DNA of 38,617 nucleotides. Source: Chloroflexota bacterium (lineage in GTDB: Bacteria > Chloroflexota > Anaerolineae > Anaerolineales > Villigracilaceae). The first letter of the stretch is position 1. Every line of letters begins with the position of its first letter. The stretch spans positions 1-38,617 of the forward strand of contig JAKOVF010000335.1 of assembly GCA_029782225.1 (NCBI GenBank), given 5' to 3'. A program made the position numbers and the translations under genes. The notes beneath the pieces were generated by a model, which saw nothing but the letters and a program-made list of their open reading frames with translations, did not search any database and had not been told where the DNA came from. Shown here in pieces: positions 31,272 through 38,617 of the stretch.

Positions 31272-31829
31272 CTAATTTCCTGTATGGAAAAACCGATCCA
31301 TGACAGGTGCGATGTTTTCTGGAATATCCTCGTTCCAGGCGCCGCCGTCAATGACTTCGCCAGTACGTTGCCCTTGTGCATCCAATTTGAAGTAGACCGG
31401 GATTCCCGTAAAGTTGAACCCATCTACATTCCAGCCCCACTCATCTACATCCAATTTGATAAGATACACGCCGCTATAGGCCTTGACCATGAGTTCGTTC
31501 TTATCCTTCAAGGCTTTGTTGATCGCCTGACAGGGCGGACACCAGGTCGCATCAAACTCGACGACGGGTAATAGCCCCAATTTGGTTGCTTTTTCTGCTT
31601 CGGTTGCTAAAAGCGAGTTCAAGTCCCCGTTGCCCGGGTGCAGGCGGACCTCAGTGTATGCGCTCCCGGTGGCTACTGACTCTTCGGTGGGTAGCAGATG
31701 GGGCTGCGTGACCGTGACTGTAAGGGCAGCTTTTGTTGGCGGTTCAGTTGGCGCGGCCGGTATTGGAAACAGAAAATTACATGCGAGCAAGACAGGTATA
31801 GTGATGGCAAAGACGATTCTGCTATTCAT
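31272..31829 (-). CDS. Thioredoxin-family lipoprotein (WCPPC)
   Basis: Extracytoplasmic thiol-disulfide protein of 185 residues. A lipoprotein signal ends in the lipobox LLAC (MNSRIVFAITIPVLLACN), followed by a Pro/Thr-rich spacer. The thioredoxin domain has VVEFDATWCPPCQAINKAL with a WCPPC active site and a TGIPVYFKLD cis-Pro loop. ATG 31829 is chosen because AAGGGAA lies nine bases upstream and a proper signal peptide results. It follows the DsbD-N-like lipoprotein gene by 17 bases, and the two probably act in one cell-surface redox pathway. Confidence 0.88.
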   Translation of the reverse strand: MNSRIVFAITIPVLLACNFLFPIPAAPTEPPTKAALTVTVTQPHLLPTEESVATGSAYTEVRLHPGNGDLNSLLATEAEKATKLGLLPVVEFDATWCPPCQAINKALKDKNELMVKAYSGVYLIKLDVDEWGWNVDGFNFTGIPVYFKLDAQGQRTGEVIDGGAWNEDIPENIAPVMDRFFHTGN

Positions 31830-31846
31830 TTGGATTTCCCTTCCCA

Positions 31847-32389
31847 TTATGGGTTTATGACAACATCTGCACAGGGTACGTGCACTTTAATCTTCTTGCC
31901 CATAACTGGCGGCCTGCAACCCGTGTCACTGCAAGCCATGTAGGTCACAAGGACATTTTCATCCAGCCAGCAGGCACCGGAAGGCAATGCCACGCGCATA
32001 CTCAACGTCACCTCGCCGGGTGGATAGACCAGTAAATTCTTTGACTCAAAATCCGAGATTTCTGGCGGCACACTTTCAGTCAATTCGCCCAGCGGGGTGA
32101 GTTGGCTGTTCTCTCCCAGCTCAAGCAGGGTAGGGCGCCCGAGACCCTCCACACCGTTCTTCGGAAGGTCTTTGCTGTACAGGTGCAGGCCGGGCTCCAG
32201 GGGAGTGAAAGTGGCAGACAAGGCAGGCGGCTGATTTTCGGCGCGTGTCAGGCTGATGCTTACTTCCACACCATTTTCCTTCGCTGCCCCCAACTGGAGC
32301 ATTTGACTTGATGCTGGAGCATGCGCTAGCTGGCAGGACGTCAATTCAAGCAGAAAAAAAACGATGATTGTTTGCCGTGAAATCCTCAT
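31847..32389 (-). CDS. DsbD N-terminal-domain-like lipoprotein
   Basis: Probable extracytoplasmic partner in thiol-disulfide exchange. About 180 residues. Signal peptide with lipobox LTSC (MRISRQTIIVFFLLELTSCQ). The domain has an immunoglobulin-like fold with ALSATFTPLEPGLHLYSKDLPKNG, and near the C-terminus LPSGACWLDENVLVTYMACSDTGCRPP. Its spaced cysteines resemble the DsbD alpha domain, but the transmembrane and gamma domains of DsbD are missing. ATG 32389 gives a proper signal peptide; the longer frame runs through the divergent promoter region. It is co-oriented with the thioredoxin gene. Function is by family resemblance. Confidence 0.7.
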   Translation of the reverse strand: MRISRQTIIVFFLLELTSCQLAHAPASSQMLQLGAAKENGVEVSISLTRAENQPPALSATFTPLEPGLHLYSKDLPKNGVEGLGRPTLLELGENSQLTPLGELTESVPPEISDFESKNLLVYPPGEVTLSMRVALPSGACWLDENVLVTYMACSDTGCRPPVMGKKIKVHVPCADVVINP

Positions 32390-32471
32390 GCGAGTGAAGT
32401 ATACACGTTTCGGCCGGGCAAAAAATCCTTTTTCTGACCTACATTTTGGCATGTTAAATGTGTTCAAAATA

Positions 32472-32507
32472 TTGACAAAATATGTACAACCTGCTAGAAT
32501 GTACATA
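32472..32507 (+). promoter_or_regulatory. ABC transporter promoter with overlapping PadR-like operator
   Basis: TTGACA (32472-32477) and TAGAAT (32495-32500) are separated by exactly 17 bases. TATGTACA (32481-32488) and TGTACATA (32500-32507) are perfect inverted arms across the -10 region, resembling the ATGT...ACAT sites of PadR-family repressors. No PadR gene is in the window. Confidence 0.75.
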
Positions 32508-32562
32508 TCTTACTGCAGGACTTTGCCGCAGCACGTTTCATAATGAAGGAAGTTCAGAAATC

Positions 32563-33723
32563 ATGCGGAATACATTTCTCGCTTTTTATCTCGCCTTGAA
32601 GGAACTCCTGCGCAATCGCGGGCGCTTCATCCTTGTCGGTCTTGTGATCGCTTTGATCACCCTGCTGGTGCTGTTCATTGCTGCCCTCGGAGAGGGGCTG
32701 GCCAACGGCAACCGCCAATATGTTGCCAATTTGGATGCACAACTCATCGTCTTTTTGGAGAAGTCTGATTACATTATCTCCTCCAGCCGCCTCGAGACCA
32801 ATACAGCACGTTCGGTTCGTCGCGTGGATGGGGTGGCTGACGCCGGCCCGATTTACACATCCAGCACTGAGATTGTTTCCCTGCCAAAGCCATTGAAAGT
32901 ATCCCTGCTCGGTGCCGACCCGGGTCGGCCGGGGATGCCACAGATCTTGGATGGCCGCGCCTTCCGCTCAGGGGAGGCGCGCGAAACGGTGATCGATCGA
33001 AACGTCGCCTTGCGATCCGGAATCAAGGTTGGGGATGAGATCGAAATCCGTTCCACACAGGGCACGGATGATAAATTCTTCAAATTGAAAGTTGTGGGGC
33101 TTGTGGATGGACAATCCTATTTCTTTCAGCCGACGATCTTTGTCCCGCCGTCTACCTGGGAGCAAATCCGCCCGCAATCTGAATCGGACCTGGCGAGCGA
33201 TACCCCTTATCCCAATATCGTCGCCGTCCGGCTGACCGATCCCTCTCAGCAGGATATCGTGGCCCAGAGACTGGTTGCGAATGTCCCCAACATCGAAGTT
33301 GCTGATATTGCCACCACGATCAACAATATCCCCGGCTATTCGGCGCAACAAGGGACTGTTCAGACCCAGGGTTTTTTCACCCTCTTGATCGGTGTGCTGG
33401 TCATCGGTGGTTTCTTTCAAATCCAGATCCTGCAGAAAGTCCCACAGGTGGGTGTATTGAAAGCGATCGGTTCCTCGAACGCAGTCGTCGGCGTTGCTGC
33501 GGTCATTCAAATCATTCTCGTGACTGCCTTTGGCGTGGCAATTGGCGGTTTGCTTACCTATCTCTTCTCGCTTGGCTTCCCGCCGACCATTCCACTTGTC
33601 TTTAACGGTCCTCGTTCGTTGATTGCAATTGCCCTGCTTCTGGGAATTGGCCCGGCAGGTGGACTGGTCTCTATCATCTACGCCGTGCGGATCGAACCGC
33701 TCAAGGCGCTGCGGTTAGGTTGA
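32563..33723 (+). CDS. ABC transporter permease (FtsX/MacB-like)
   Basis: Membrane permease of 386 residues for an ATP-driven export or lipoprotein/heterologous-substrate system. An N-terminal transmembrane helix near residues 20-42 (FILVGLVIALITLLVLFIAALG) is followed by a large extracytoplasmic MacB-like domain (about 45-260). The C-terminal FtsX segment has three helices, with a coupling-helix-like QKVPQVGVLKAIGSSN. DevC-type permeases share this plan. ATG 32563 is chosen with GAAGGA about 12 bases upstream; a longer frame from 32482 crosses the promoter. It is co-transcribed with the ATPase at 33797. Confidence 0.85.
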   Translation: MRNTFLAFYLALKELLRNRGRFILVGLVIALITLLVLFIAALGEGLANGNRQYVANLDAQLIVFLEKSDYIISSSRLETNTARSVRRVDGVADAGPIYTSSTEIVSLPKPLKVSLLGADPGRPGMPQILDGRAFRSGEARETVIDRNVALRSGIKVGDEIEIRSTQGTDDKFFKLKVVGLVDGQSYFFQPTIFVPPSTWEQIRPQSESDLASDTPYPNIVAVRLTDPSQQDIVAQRLVANVPNIEVADIATTINNIPGYSAQQGTVQTQGFFTLLIGVLVIGGFFQIQILQKVPQVGVLKAIGSSNAVVGVAAVIQIILVTAFGVAIGGLLTYLFSLGFPPTIPLVFNGPRSLIAIALLLGIGPAGGLVSIIYAVRIEPLKALRLG

Positions 33724-33751
33724 GAAGGAGTGCAAACTCTCCTGACTTTGG

Positions 33752-33773
33752 TCCGCCGACTCCAGTCGTCGGA
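33752..33773. repeat. Palindromic interspersed repeat, second copy
   Basis: TCCGCCGACT (33752-33761) and AGTCGTCGGA (33764-33773) match the palindrome at 7943-7964 with one change, and are preceded by GACTTTGG as in the other copy's flank. It lies in the short gap between permease and ATPase genes. Confidence 0.8.
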
Positions 33774-33796
33774 TTCCGGAAAATAATAGAAAAATT

Positions 33797-34522
33797 ATGA
33801 ATTCAGTTGCTCTCGAAGTCAAAGATTTAGTCAAAACCTTTTCATTGGATGGCGCAATCATCCGCGCCGTGGACTGTGTCTCTTTTCAGGTGAAAGCCGG
33901 TGAATTTGTCGCGCTGGTAGGACCGAGTGGTTCCGGCAAGACAACCCTGCTTTCCATTCTGGCTGCCCTCCTGACACCCTCACAGGGACAGGTTTCCATC
34001 GAAGGCAGCGATCTCACCAAAATGAATGAAAAGCAGCGTGTCAGACTGCGCCGCGAAAAGATCGGGTTTACGTTCCAGTCGAATAACCTGGTCCCTTATT
34101 TAACGGCGCAGGAAAATGTCGAATTCATGCTGCGCCTCAACAACCGGCTGGATAAAGCCGGCCGGGTCCGCTCTCAGGAGCTGCTGGATCGGTTGGGGCT
34201 GTCAGAACGCCTGCACAGTTTGCCTGCTCAAATGTCCGGCGGACAGCAGCAACGCGTCGCAATTGCACGCGCCCTGATCCACAGCCCGGCCGTTGTGCTT
34301 GCCGATGAGCCGACAGCCTCTCTCGACACCGAGCGTGCATTCCAGGTAGTCGAAACATTTGCGAATCTGATCCATGAAAACAACCGCGCGGGGATCATGG
34401 TGACGCACGATCTGCGGATGTGCAAATATGTAGATCGTGTGCTCCAAATGCGCGATGGAAAGCTCGTCAATGTGTATGAGAGCAAAAAGGAAATCATGGA
34501 ACTGGCACGGGGAATTCACTAA
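33797..34522 (+). CDS. ABC transporter ATP-binding protein (MacB/LolD/DevA type)
   Basis: ATPase partner of the upstream permease, 241 residues. Walker A GPSGSGKTT (about 42-50), Q-loop in TFQSNNLVPYLTAQENV, signature MSGGQQQR, Walker B VVLADEP, D-loop TASLDTE, and switch His in MVTHDLRMC. The NNLVPYLTAQENV segment is typical of the MacB/LolD branch. It is followed by a strong terminator, so permease and ATPase form a two-gene unit. It is the best-conserved protein in this part of the window. Confidence 0.93.
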   Translation: MNSVALEVKDLVKTFSLDGAIIRAVDCVSFQVKAGEFVALVGPSGSGKTTLLSILAALLTPSQGQVSIEGSDLTKMNEKQRVRLRREKIGFTFQSNNLVPYLTAQENVEFMLRLNNRLDKAGRVRSQELLDRLGLSERLHSLPAQMSGGQQQRVAIARALIHSPAVVLADEPTASLDTERAFQVVETFANLIHENNRAGIMVTHDLRMCKYVDRVLQMRDGKLVNVYESKKEIMELARGIH

Positions 34523-34527
34523 CATAA

Positions 34528-34563
34528 AAAATCAGGAGGCGATGTGAGCTGCCTCCTGATTTT
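34528..34563 (+). terminator. Rho-independent terminator of the ABC transporter unit
   Basis: AAAATCAGGAGGC (34528-34540) and GCCTCCTGATTTT (34551-34563) form a perfect 13-bp stem with T-rich flank GTGTTTC. The A-rich left side may also stop minus-strand transcription from the GNAT gene. Confidence 0.92.
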
Positions 34564-34579
34564 GTGTTTCAGTGTCTCG

Positions 34580-35488
34580 CTATAAAAAATAGGGGGGACT
34601 GGTCAACAGATAATTCTCAAACTTTCCAAACGGCGAGTCGGACATGATCGAGCCGAAGAAGCCCTCGAGGCGATAGCCCCGCTTCATCAGATAGTCTGTG
34701 GCAACGCGGTTGATGAGTGGAAGCTCAAAACCTACGCGCTCTGCTCCAAGCTCACAGGCTTGAGTTTCAGCATGTGCAAGGATGGCCGGAAAATCCTTGT
34801 TGTCCAACGCTGCGAATGGACCGTAGAAATCCTTGTGAATATAGCCATAGCCAACGACTTTTTCCGCACGACAATAAAGGTAGCCGGTGCGTTCCTTCAT
34901 CAGCCATGTATGGTCGAGCGGACGCGAATGCCTGAGAATCGCCTCATCTATTTCCGCCGTCGTCTGAAGCGGATTTTCATCCGAAGCCATACCCGTGACC
35001 TCCAGATCTGATTCCACTTCCACGCGTTCGGGGATTCGTTCCACGTATAGCTCGGTTATGTAGGGATACACACCCGATTTCAAATACCGCGCCAGCGCGC
35101 GGAGGTCGCTGGTGGCGACAATGACACGGTGTTCTGCGCCCTCACGTGGAAAAGCTCGCTCGATCAACCCTCTGCCAACGCCCGCCGTCTGATTGCCGGG
35201 CAGGACAAAGAACTCGGTCAACTCACGCAGGTTCCCGCGCAGGATGCTGCGCGCGTAGCCAACGGGTCTGCCGTCTTCTTCTGCAATCCAGAACTGATCG
35301 CAAGTCTCTGCCAGGTGATTCCAGAGCGAGGCGCGGCGCTCCCATGATTTTGCCATTTGCTCCGGGCTTTGACCTCCGGTAATTGCCAGCACGCCCGCAT
35401 GGACACTGAAGTCCAGCATGGATTGTTGAAAGATGGTGAAGGTGGCGTAATTATCTTCAAGAGTACCCTTGCGATAATGGATCGGCAT
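34580..35488 (-). CDS. GNAT family acetyltransferase with two GNAT-like halves
   Basis: Acetyl-CoA-dependent N-acyltransferase of 302 residues, about twice the usual single domain. The first half has FWIAEEDGRPVGYARS and the acetyl-CoA loop LPGNQTAGVGRGLIERAF. The second half, after about 170, has KVVGYGYIHKDFYGPFAA and EFELPLINRVATDYLMKRGY without a clear Q/RxxGxG/A loop, so it may be a degenerate partner domain. ATG 35488 is chosen because CAGGAGA lies nine bases upstream. It stands alone. Its substrate is unknown. Confidence 0.78.
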   Translation of the reverse strand: MPIHYRKGTLEDNYATFTIFQQSMLDFSVHAGVLAITGGQSPEQMAKSWERRASLWNHLAETCDQFWIAEEDGRPVGYARSILRGNLRELTEFFVLPGNQTAGVGRGLIERAFPREGAEHRVIVATSDLRALARYLKSGVYPYITELYVERIPERVEVESDLEVTGMASDENPLQTTAEIDEAILRHSRPLDHTWLMKERTGYLYCRAEKVVGYGYIHKDFYGPFAALDNKDFPAILAHAETQACELGAERVGFELPLINRVATDYLMKRGYRLEGFFGSIMSDSPFGKFENYLLTSPPYFL

Positions 35489-35706
35489 GGTTGTCTCCTG
35501 AACAGGATTATACAGACTTTTTCCGGGATGCAGATTTCGGCCGAATGACTGCAAGTGTTTCGTGATCAGGCTGATGAGAGTATGGTTCTAAGCCACCACT
35601 GAATTAAAAGAATAGACCTCCCGGCGCAGATTCCTGGACCAGAAGGTATATTCTCTTTATGCTTCGAACTAGATTTTGATCATCATCCTACGAAACCAGG
35701 GCTTAA

Positions 35707-37830
35707 TTATTGAGCTGTAAAGGTCATGCCCGCGCTCCAGGGGCCGGTACCCGCTGAGTTCCAGGTTTCGATCCACCAGGTGTGGGTTCCAGCACTCAGG
35801 GTGAGGGCGGGTGTGACGGAGCAGGTGGTGCCATTGCAGTTAGCTTGGGCAGAGGTGTACCACTGCTTAAAGAGATTGCCAGATGGACCATTGATCCACA
35901 GGTAGTACCAGGTGGCTCCCGGGACGTCATCCCACACGTAGGTCGGCGTGTGTGTACCGATCGTGCTTGTTGGTGCAGTCAATGTAGCGGCAGCAAGCGG
36001 AGTGATGCTAAAGGTCATGCCCGCGCTCCAGGGGCCGGTACCCGCTGAGTTCCAGGTTTGGATCCACCAGATATGGGTTCCACCGGCCAAGGTGGTCGTC
36101 GGAGTAACAGAGCAAGTGCTGCCATTGCAGTTGGCTTGTGCAGAGCTATACCATTGCTTGACTACGTTCCCGGACGGTCCATTGACCCAGAGATAGTACC
36201 ACGTGGCGCCAGGAACCTCATTCCAGGTGTAGGTCGGGTTGTAATTGGTGCCGAGGGTGTCTTGAGGTGAGACCAACGTAGCCGTGCCTGCCAGCGAGGT
36301 CGTGAAGCTCATGGATGAACTCCACGGACCGGTACCAGCGGAACTCCAGGTCTGGATCCACCAGGTGTAGTTGCCGGCACCCAATAAGAGACCGGCCGGA
36401 GTGACTGAACACGTTGTGTCGCTGCAATTGGCCAGGGCAGAGGTGTACCAGAACTTGAAGACATTTCCGGAAGGCCCATTGACCCATAAGTAATACCAGG
36501 TCGCGCCGTACACCGTATCCCAGGTGAAAGTGGGTGTGTAGTTCGTTCCGATGTTTCCAATGGGTGAAGTGAGCGTAGCTGCTCCAGGAACGACCGGGAG
36601 TGTATTGATCGTCCAGGTATAAGATGCAGGAGTAGCATCCAAATTCCCAGCGGTATCCTTAGCGCGCACGCTGAAAGTATGAGATCCACTTGCCAGACCT
36701 GTGTACTTCTGTGTCTGTGGACCGGTACAAGCAGCGAAACTTGCGCTATCCAACTTGCATTCAAAGATGGCTGTCGCATCTGTGCTGGTGAAGGCAAAGG
36801 TTGCATCGGGACTGCTGCTCGGGTTGGCGGGCCGCGAGCTGATTTGTGTATCCGGAACCGTGAGATCTACCGCAATGAAACCTGATGTATCACTACTCAT
36901 GTTACCCGCGGCATCCGTGGCATTGAGGACCAGGTCGATGTCGCGTTCGGGCAGGGCCGCGGACGAAACACAGGACCAATCACCTAAACCGTCCACCAAA
37001 ACATCCTGACAGATTTGAATCGGATTGCCCAGATCATCAAAATACCATACATTGACCCAGCTACCGGGCTCTGCGGTACCACTGATGGCAGGAGTTGAAT
37101 TATTGGTGCTGCTGCCTTGTGCATCCATAGTGGGAACAACTGGTGCGGTGAGATCCACTGTAAAGAAGTATGATGTGTCACTGCTCGCATTGCCGGCATC
37201 GTCAGTGGCATTGATGACCAGTTCGATTTCGCGTTGCGGCAGGGTTTCAAGCGAAACGCAGGACCAGTTACCTGATCCGGTTGCCTGAACATTTTCGCAG
37301 ATCTGAATTGGACTTCCGAGGTCATCGAAATACCACACGTTGATCCAGGTATCGGCTTCTGCCGTGCCAAGAATCGTGGGGGTCAAATCGTTTGTGAAGC
37401 TGGAGGGTGCATTCACAACAGGTGTGGCCGGGCTGGTTAGATCTATTACCCAGGTATATTCGACGAAGTTGGGATCGAGTCGGTTTCCGGCTTCATCAAC
37501 TGCATCCAGTGAGAAAGTATGAGTGCCTTCAGGTAGACCGGTATACGACCACAGGCCGGGATTGCTGGAGCAATTTTCCCATCCATTGCCATCCAGATCA
37601 CACCAGAATTTCAGATTCTCCGAAGCAGTGACGTTATCGATGGCATGGAATTCAAAGGTTGCATCTGAGAGGTTTGTGGAGAGGAGCGGACCCGAATCTA
37701 TAAGAACATCAGGTGGAATCAGGTCAGCTGATGCGGAAGCAGTGTTGGTTAGCAGCAAGGTCAATGCCGTAACCATGATAATGAAGATGGACTTATTGAA
37801 GACGCGCGTAAAACATGTGAAGCGTTGCAT
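35707..37830 (-). CDS. Secreted Ig-like repeat protein
   Basis: Cell-surface or secreted structural protein of 707 residues. A signal peptide ends near residue 34 (the hydrophobic stretch before ASADLIPP). Then come an Ig-like region with FSLDAVDEAGNRLDP and two about 95-residue repeats bearing GTAEADTWINVWYFDDLG and GTAEPGSWVNVWYFDDLG. A SSPDATFAFTSTDATAIFECKL unit with CTGPQTQKYTGL follows. Three about 97-residue repeats close the protein, each with TWYYLWVNGPSGN, SVTP and WWIQTW..AGTGPW. There is no sortase or PEP-CTERM anchor at the end. ATG 37830 has AAGGAG upstream. Adhesion or matrix function is inferred from the repeats. Confidence 0.8.
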   Translation of the reverse strand: MQRFTCFTRVFNKSIFIIMVTALTLLLTNTASASADLIPPDVLIDSGPLLSTNLSDATFEFHAIDNVTASENLKFWCDLDGNGWENCSSNPGLWSYTGLPEGTHTFSLDAVDEAGNRLDPNFVEYTWVIDLTSPATPVVNAPSSFTNDLTPTILGTAEADTWINVWYFDDLGSPIQICENVQATGSGNWSCVSLETLPQREIELVINATDDAGNASSDTSYFFTVDLTAPVVPTMDAQGSSTNNSTPAISGTAEPGSWVNVWYFDDLGNPIQICQDVLVDGLGDWSCVSSAALPERDIDLVLNATDAAGNMSSDTSGFIAVDLTVPDTQISSRPANPSSSPDATFAFTSTDATAIFECKLDSASFAACTGPQTQKYTGLASGSHTFSVRAKDTAGNLDATPASYTWTINTLPVVPGAATLTSPIGNIGTNYTPTFTWDTVYGATWYYLWVNGPSGNVFKFWYTSALANCSDTTCSVTPAGLLLGAGNYTWWIQTWSSAGTGPWSSSMSFTTSLAGTATLVSPQDTLGTNYNPTYTWNEVPGATWYYLWVNGPSGNVVKQWYSSAQANCNGSTCSVTPTTTLAGGTHIWWIQTWNSAGTGPWSAGMTFSITPLAAATLTAPTSTIGTHTPTYVWDDVPGATWYYLWINGPSGNLFKQWYTSAQANCNGTTCSVTPALTLSAGTHTWWIETWNSAGTGPWSAGMTFTAQ
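35721..36594 (-). repeat. Three tandem about 291-bp coding repeats
   Basis: The 70 bases from 35721 recur nearly unchanged from 36012, a period of 291 bp or 97 codons. A more diverged third unit starts near 36303. Near-identity of the last two units points to recent duplication or gene conversion. Confidence 0.8.
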
Positions 37831-38366
37831 TGGATTCTCCTTTGTTAAGTTCAGGTTTTGCGCCTTGGTGATTGTGTCCCCTGATAAATCTTTAGTGAAC
37901 ACCTCCTATATGAAATTCGATGTCTGGGTTTTTACGATCAGATGATGAGGATAGGCCACGGGGTGATGATGGTGATCACTCCCCATGCGATCCACTGTAA
38001 AGACAGAACTTCCTGGATGTCGAAGCACTTATACTGTTCGGATGACTATGGTCAGCTTCACGCCTTTCATACTTGTTATTAATTTCTTTACGCAATTGTT
38101 ATTAATTTACGACCAAATCGATCCCTGGTACACAGTAGATCTCCACAAATTTTGAAGACAACCGTTTGTGGTATTCCACAAAAACTAACCAAATACCTCG
38201 TAGTTTCTACGCGATATTTTATAACCCATGCCAGGATGTGCCTTCGTTTCTCGTTCTACCCTTCATCGAAAGGCTTCACACAAGAAAAATAACTGTACAG
38301 TTTCTTTCCGTATCCGTTGTTCTTATGATACAAGATTCGCCATATGATATTTTCTCACAGGAACAA
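37831..38366. other. Intergenic region upstream of the Ig-like protein gene, no gene seen
   Basis: About 500 AT-rich bases without a supported gene. TTTGTGG (38165-38171) and CCACAAA (38176-38182) form a 7-bp palindrome around TATT; it could be an operator or a small hairpin. I could not identify the end of the neighbouring insertion sequence. Confidence 0.4.
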
Positions 38367-38399
38367 AAAGCTTCCGAGGTTCATCACCTCAGAAGCTTT
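38367..38399 (-). terminator. Terminator downstream of the transposase gene
   Basis: On the minus strand AAAGCTTC...GAGG pairs with CCTC...GAAGCTTT (arms 38367-38379 and 38387-38399) with one C/A mismatch, followed by TTTTTG. It lies 29 bases past the transposase stop. Confidence 0.7.
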
Positions 38400-38428
38400 A
38401 CTACTGAACTACGCGACTAGAAGTGGTT

Positions 38429-38617
38429 TCATAACTGGTTAAGAGTAATGAGCAGACAGGTGAGATGAAAGAAGGCCAGATAGATTGTCAACGAACGTTC
38501 CCAACGGACGACCAGGCGTCGGTAATTGCCGAACCAGGAAAAGGTGCGTTCGACTTTCCAACGTTTGCGATAGCGACGCAAGGGTCGGCCATCTTGTGTA
38601 GGCGGCTTTTTGCGATT
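38429..38617 (-). CDS. IS5-type transposase C-terminus (runs off the window)
   Basis: The last 62 codons of a DDE transposase. Visible are RYRKRWKVERTFSWFGNYRR, the diagnostic C-terminal block around the catalytic Glu (VERTF) of IS5-family enzymes, then LVVRWERS and the hydrophobic end YLAFFHLTCLLITL. The stop is at 38429-38431. The rest of the gene lies beyond the window. It is unrelated to the zinc-ribbon transposase piece at 1-170. Confidence 0.85.
   Translation of the reverse strand, partial: NRKKPPTQDGRPLRRYRKRWKVERTFSWFGNYRRLVVRWERSLTIYLAFFHLTCLLITLNQL

Noticed and set aside
35721..36594. Periodic sequence taken as a CRISPR array.
   Set aside because: The units are 291 bp, in frame, and code for Ig-like protein repeats; there are no short direct repeats with unique spacers.

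Overview
The window looks like a chromosomal segment of a free-living anaerobic or facultative bacterium, most likely Chloroflexota (Anaerolineae-like). This rests on the gene mix: Mvh/Hdr plus a membrane-bound [NiFe] hydrogenase, an S41 lipoprotein, a NagZ-like GH3 protein with a C-terminal membrane anchor, and a two-domain GNAT. It also rests on the many short palindromic interspersed repeats at gene junctions. The assignment is an inference and no marker gene proves it. Both edges run into insertion-sequence transposase fragments (1-170 and 38429-38617, both minus strand).

Layout. 568-2276: ECF-like sigma factor, DegV-type protein and a small membrane protein. 2431-5322: a small helical protein and an S41 lipoprotein protease. 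5533-13873 (+): a seven-gene group 4 (Hyf/Hyc-like) membrane [NiFe] hydrogenase operon with promoter, palindromic operator and a possibly structured leader. 14113-15180: a membrane protein broken by a nonsense codon. 15500-23281 (-): one long operon read right to left, hdrC-hdrB-hdrA-mvhD-mvhG-mvhA, a maturation protease and a cyclic-nucleotide-binding domain protein. 23672: a HycI-like protease on the plus strand. 24197-31188: glycosyltransferase, AAA ATPase, GDPD, GH3-like and Clp-fold protease genes. 31272-34522: thioredoxin and DsbD-N-like lipoproteins, divergent from an ABC permease/ATPase pair. 34580-37830: a GNAT protein and a secreted Ig-like repeat protein.

The main result is in the group 4 large subunit. 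Its reading frame (6283-8013) is intact except for one TGA at 6994-6996. That TGA sits exactly where the second cysteine of the N-terminal nickel-binding CxxC motif belongs (C-G-I-TGA). Immediately downstream is a perfect 6-bp stem with a CGUGU loop, 16 nt after the TGA, matching the bacterial SECIS pattern. The simplest reading is a selenocysteine [NiFe] hydrogenase with Sec at the bridging position of the L1 motif. As far as I know, natural [NiFeSe] enzymes carry Sec in the C-terminal (L2) motif instead. A nonsense mutation or base error is the competing explanation, and another frame in the window (14113-15180) does carry an apparently plain TGA interruption.

The two hydrogenase operons may be co-regulated. 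An identical 16-base core containing a GTGA-N6-TCAC palindrome lies upstream of both (5574-5589 and within 23329-23352). Functionally, the group 4 complex would couple ferredoxin (or a formate/CO donor via its four-cluster Fe-S protein) to proton reduction and ion pumping. The Mvh-Hdr complex would couple H2 to ferredoxin and a disulfide-type acceptor by flavin-based bifurcation. Together they could cycle H2 and ferredoxin inside one cell.
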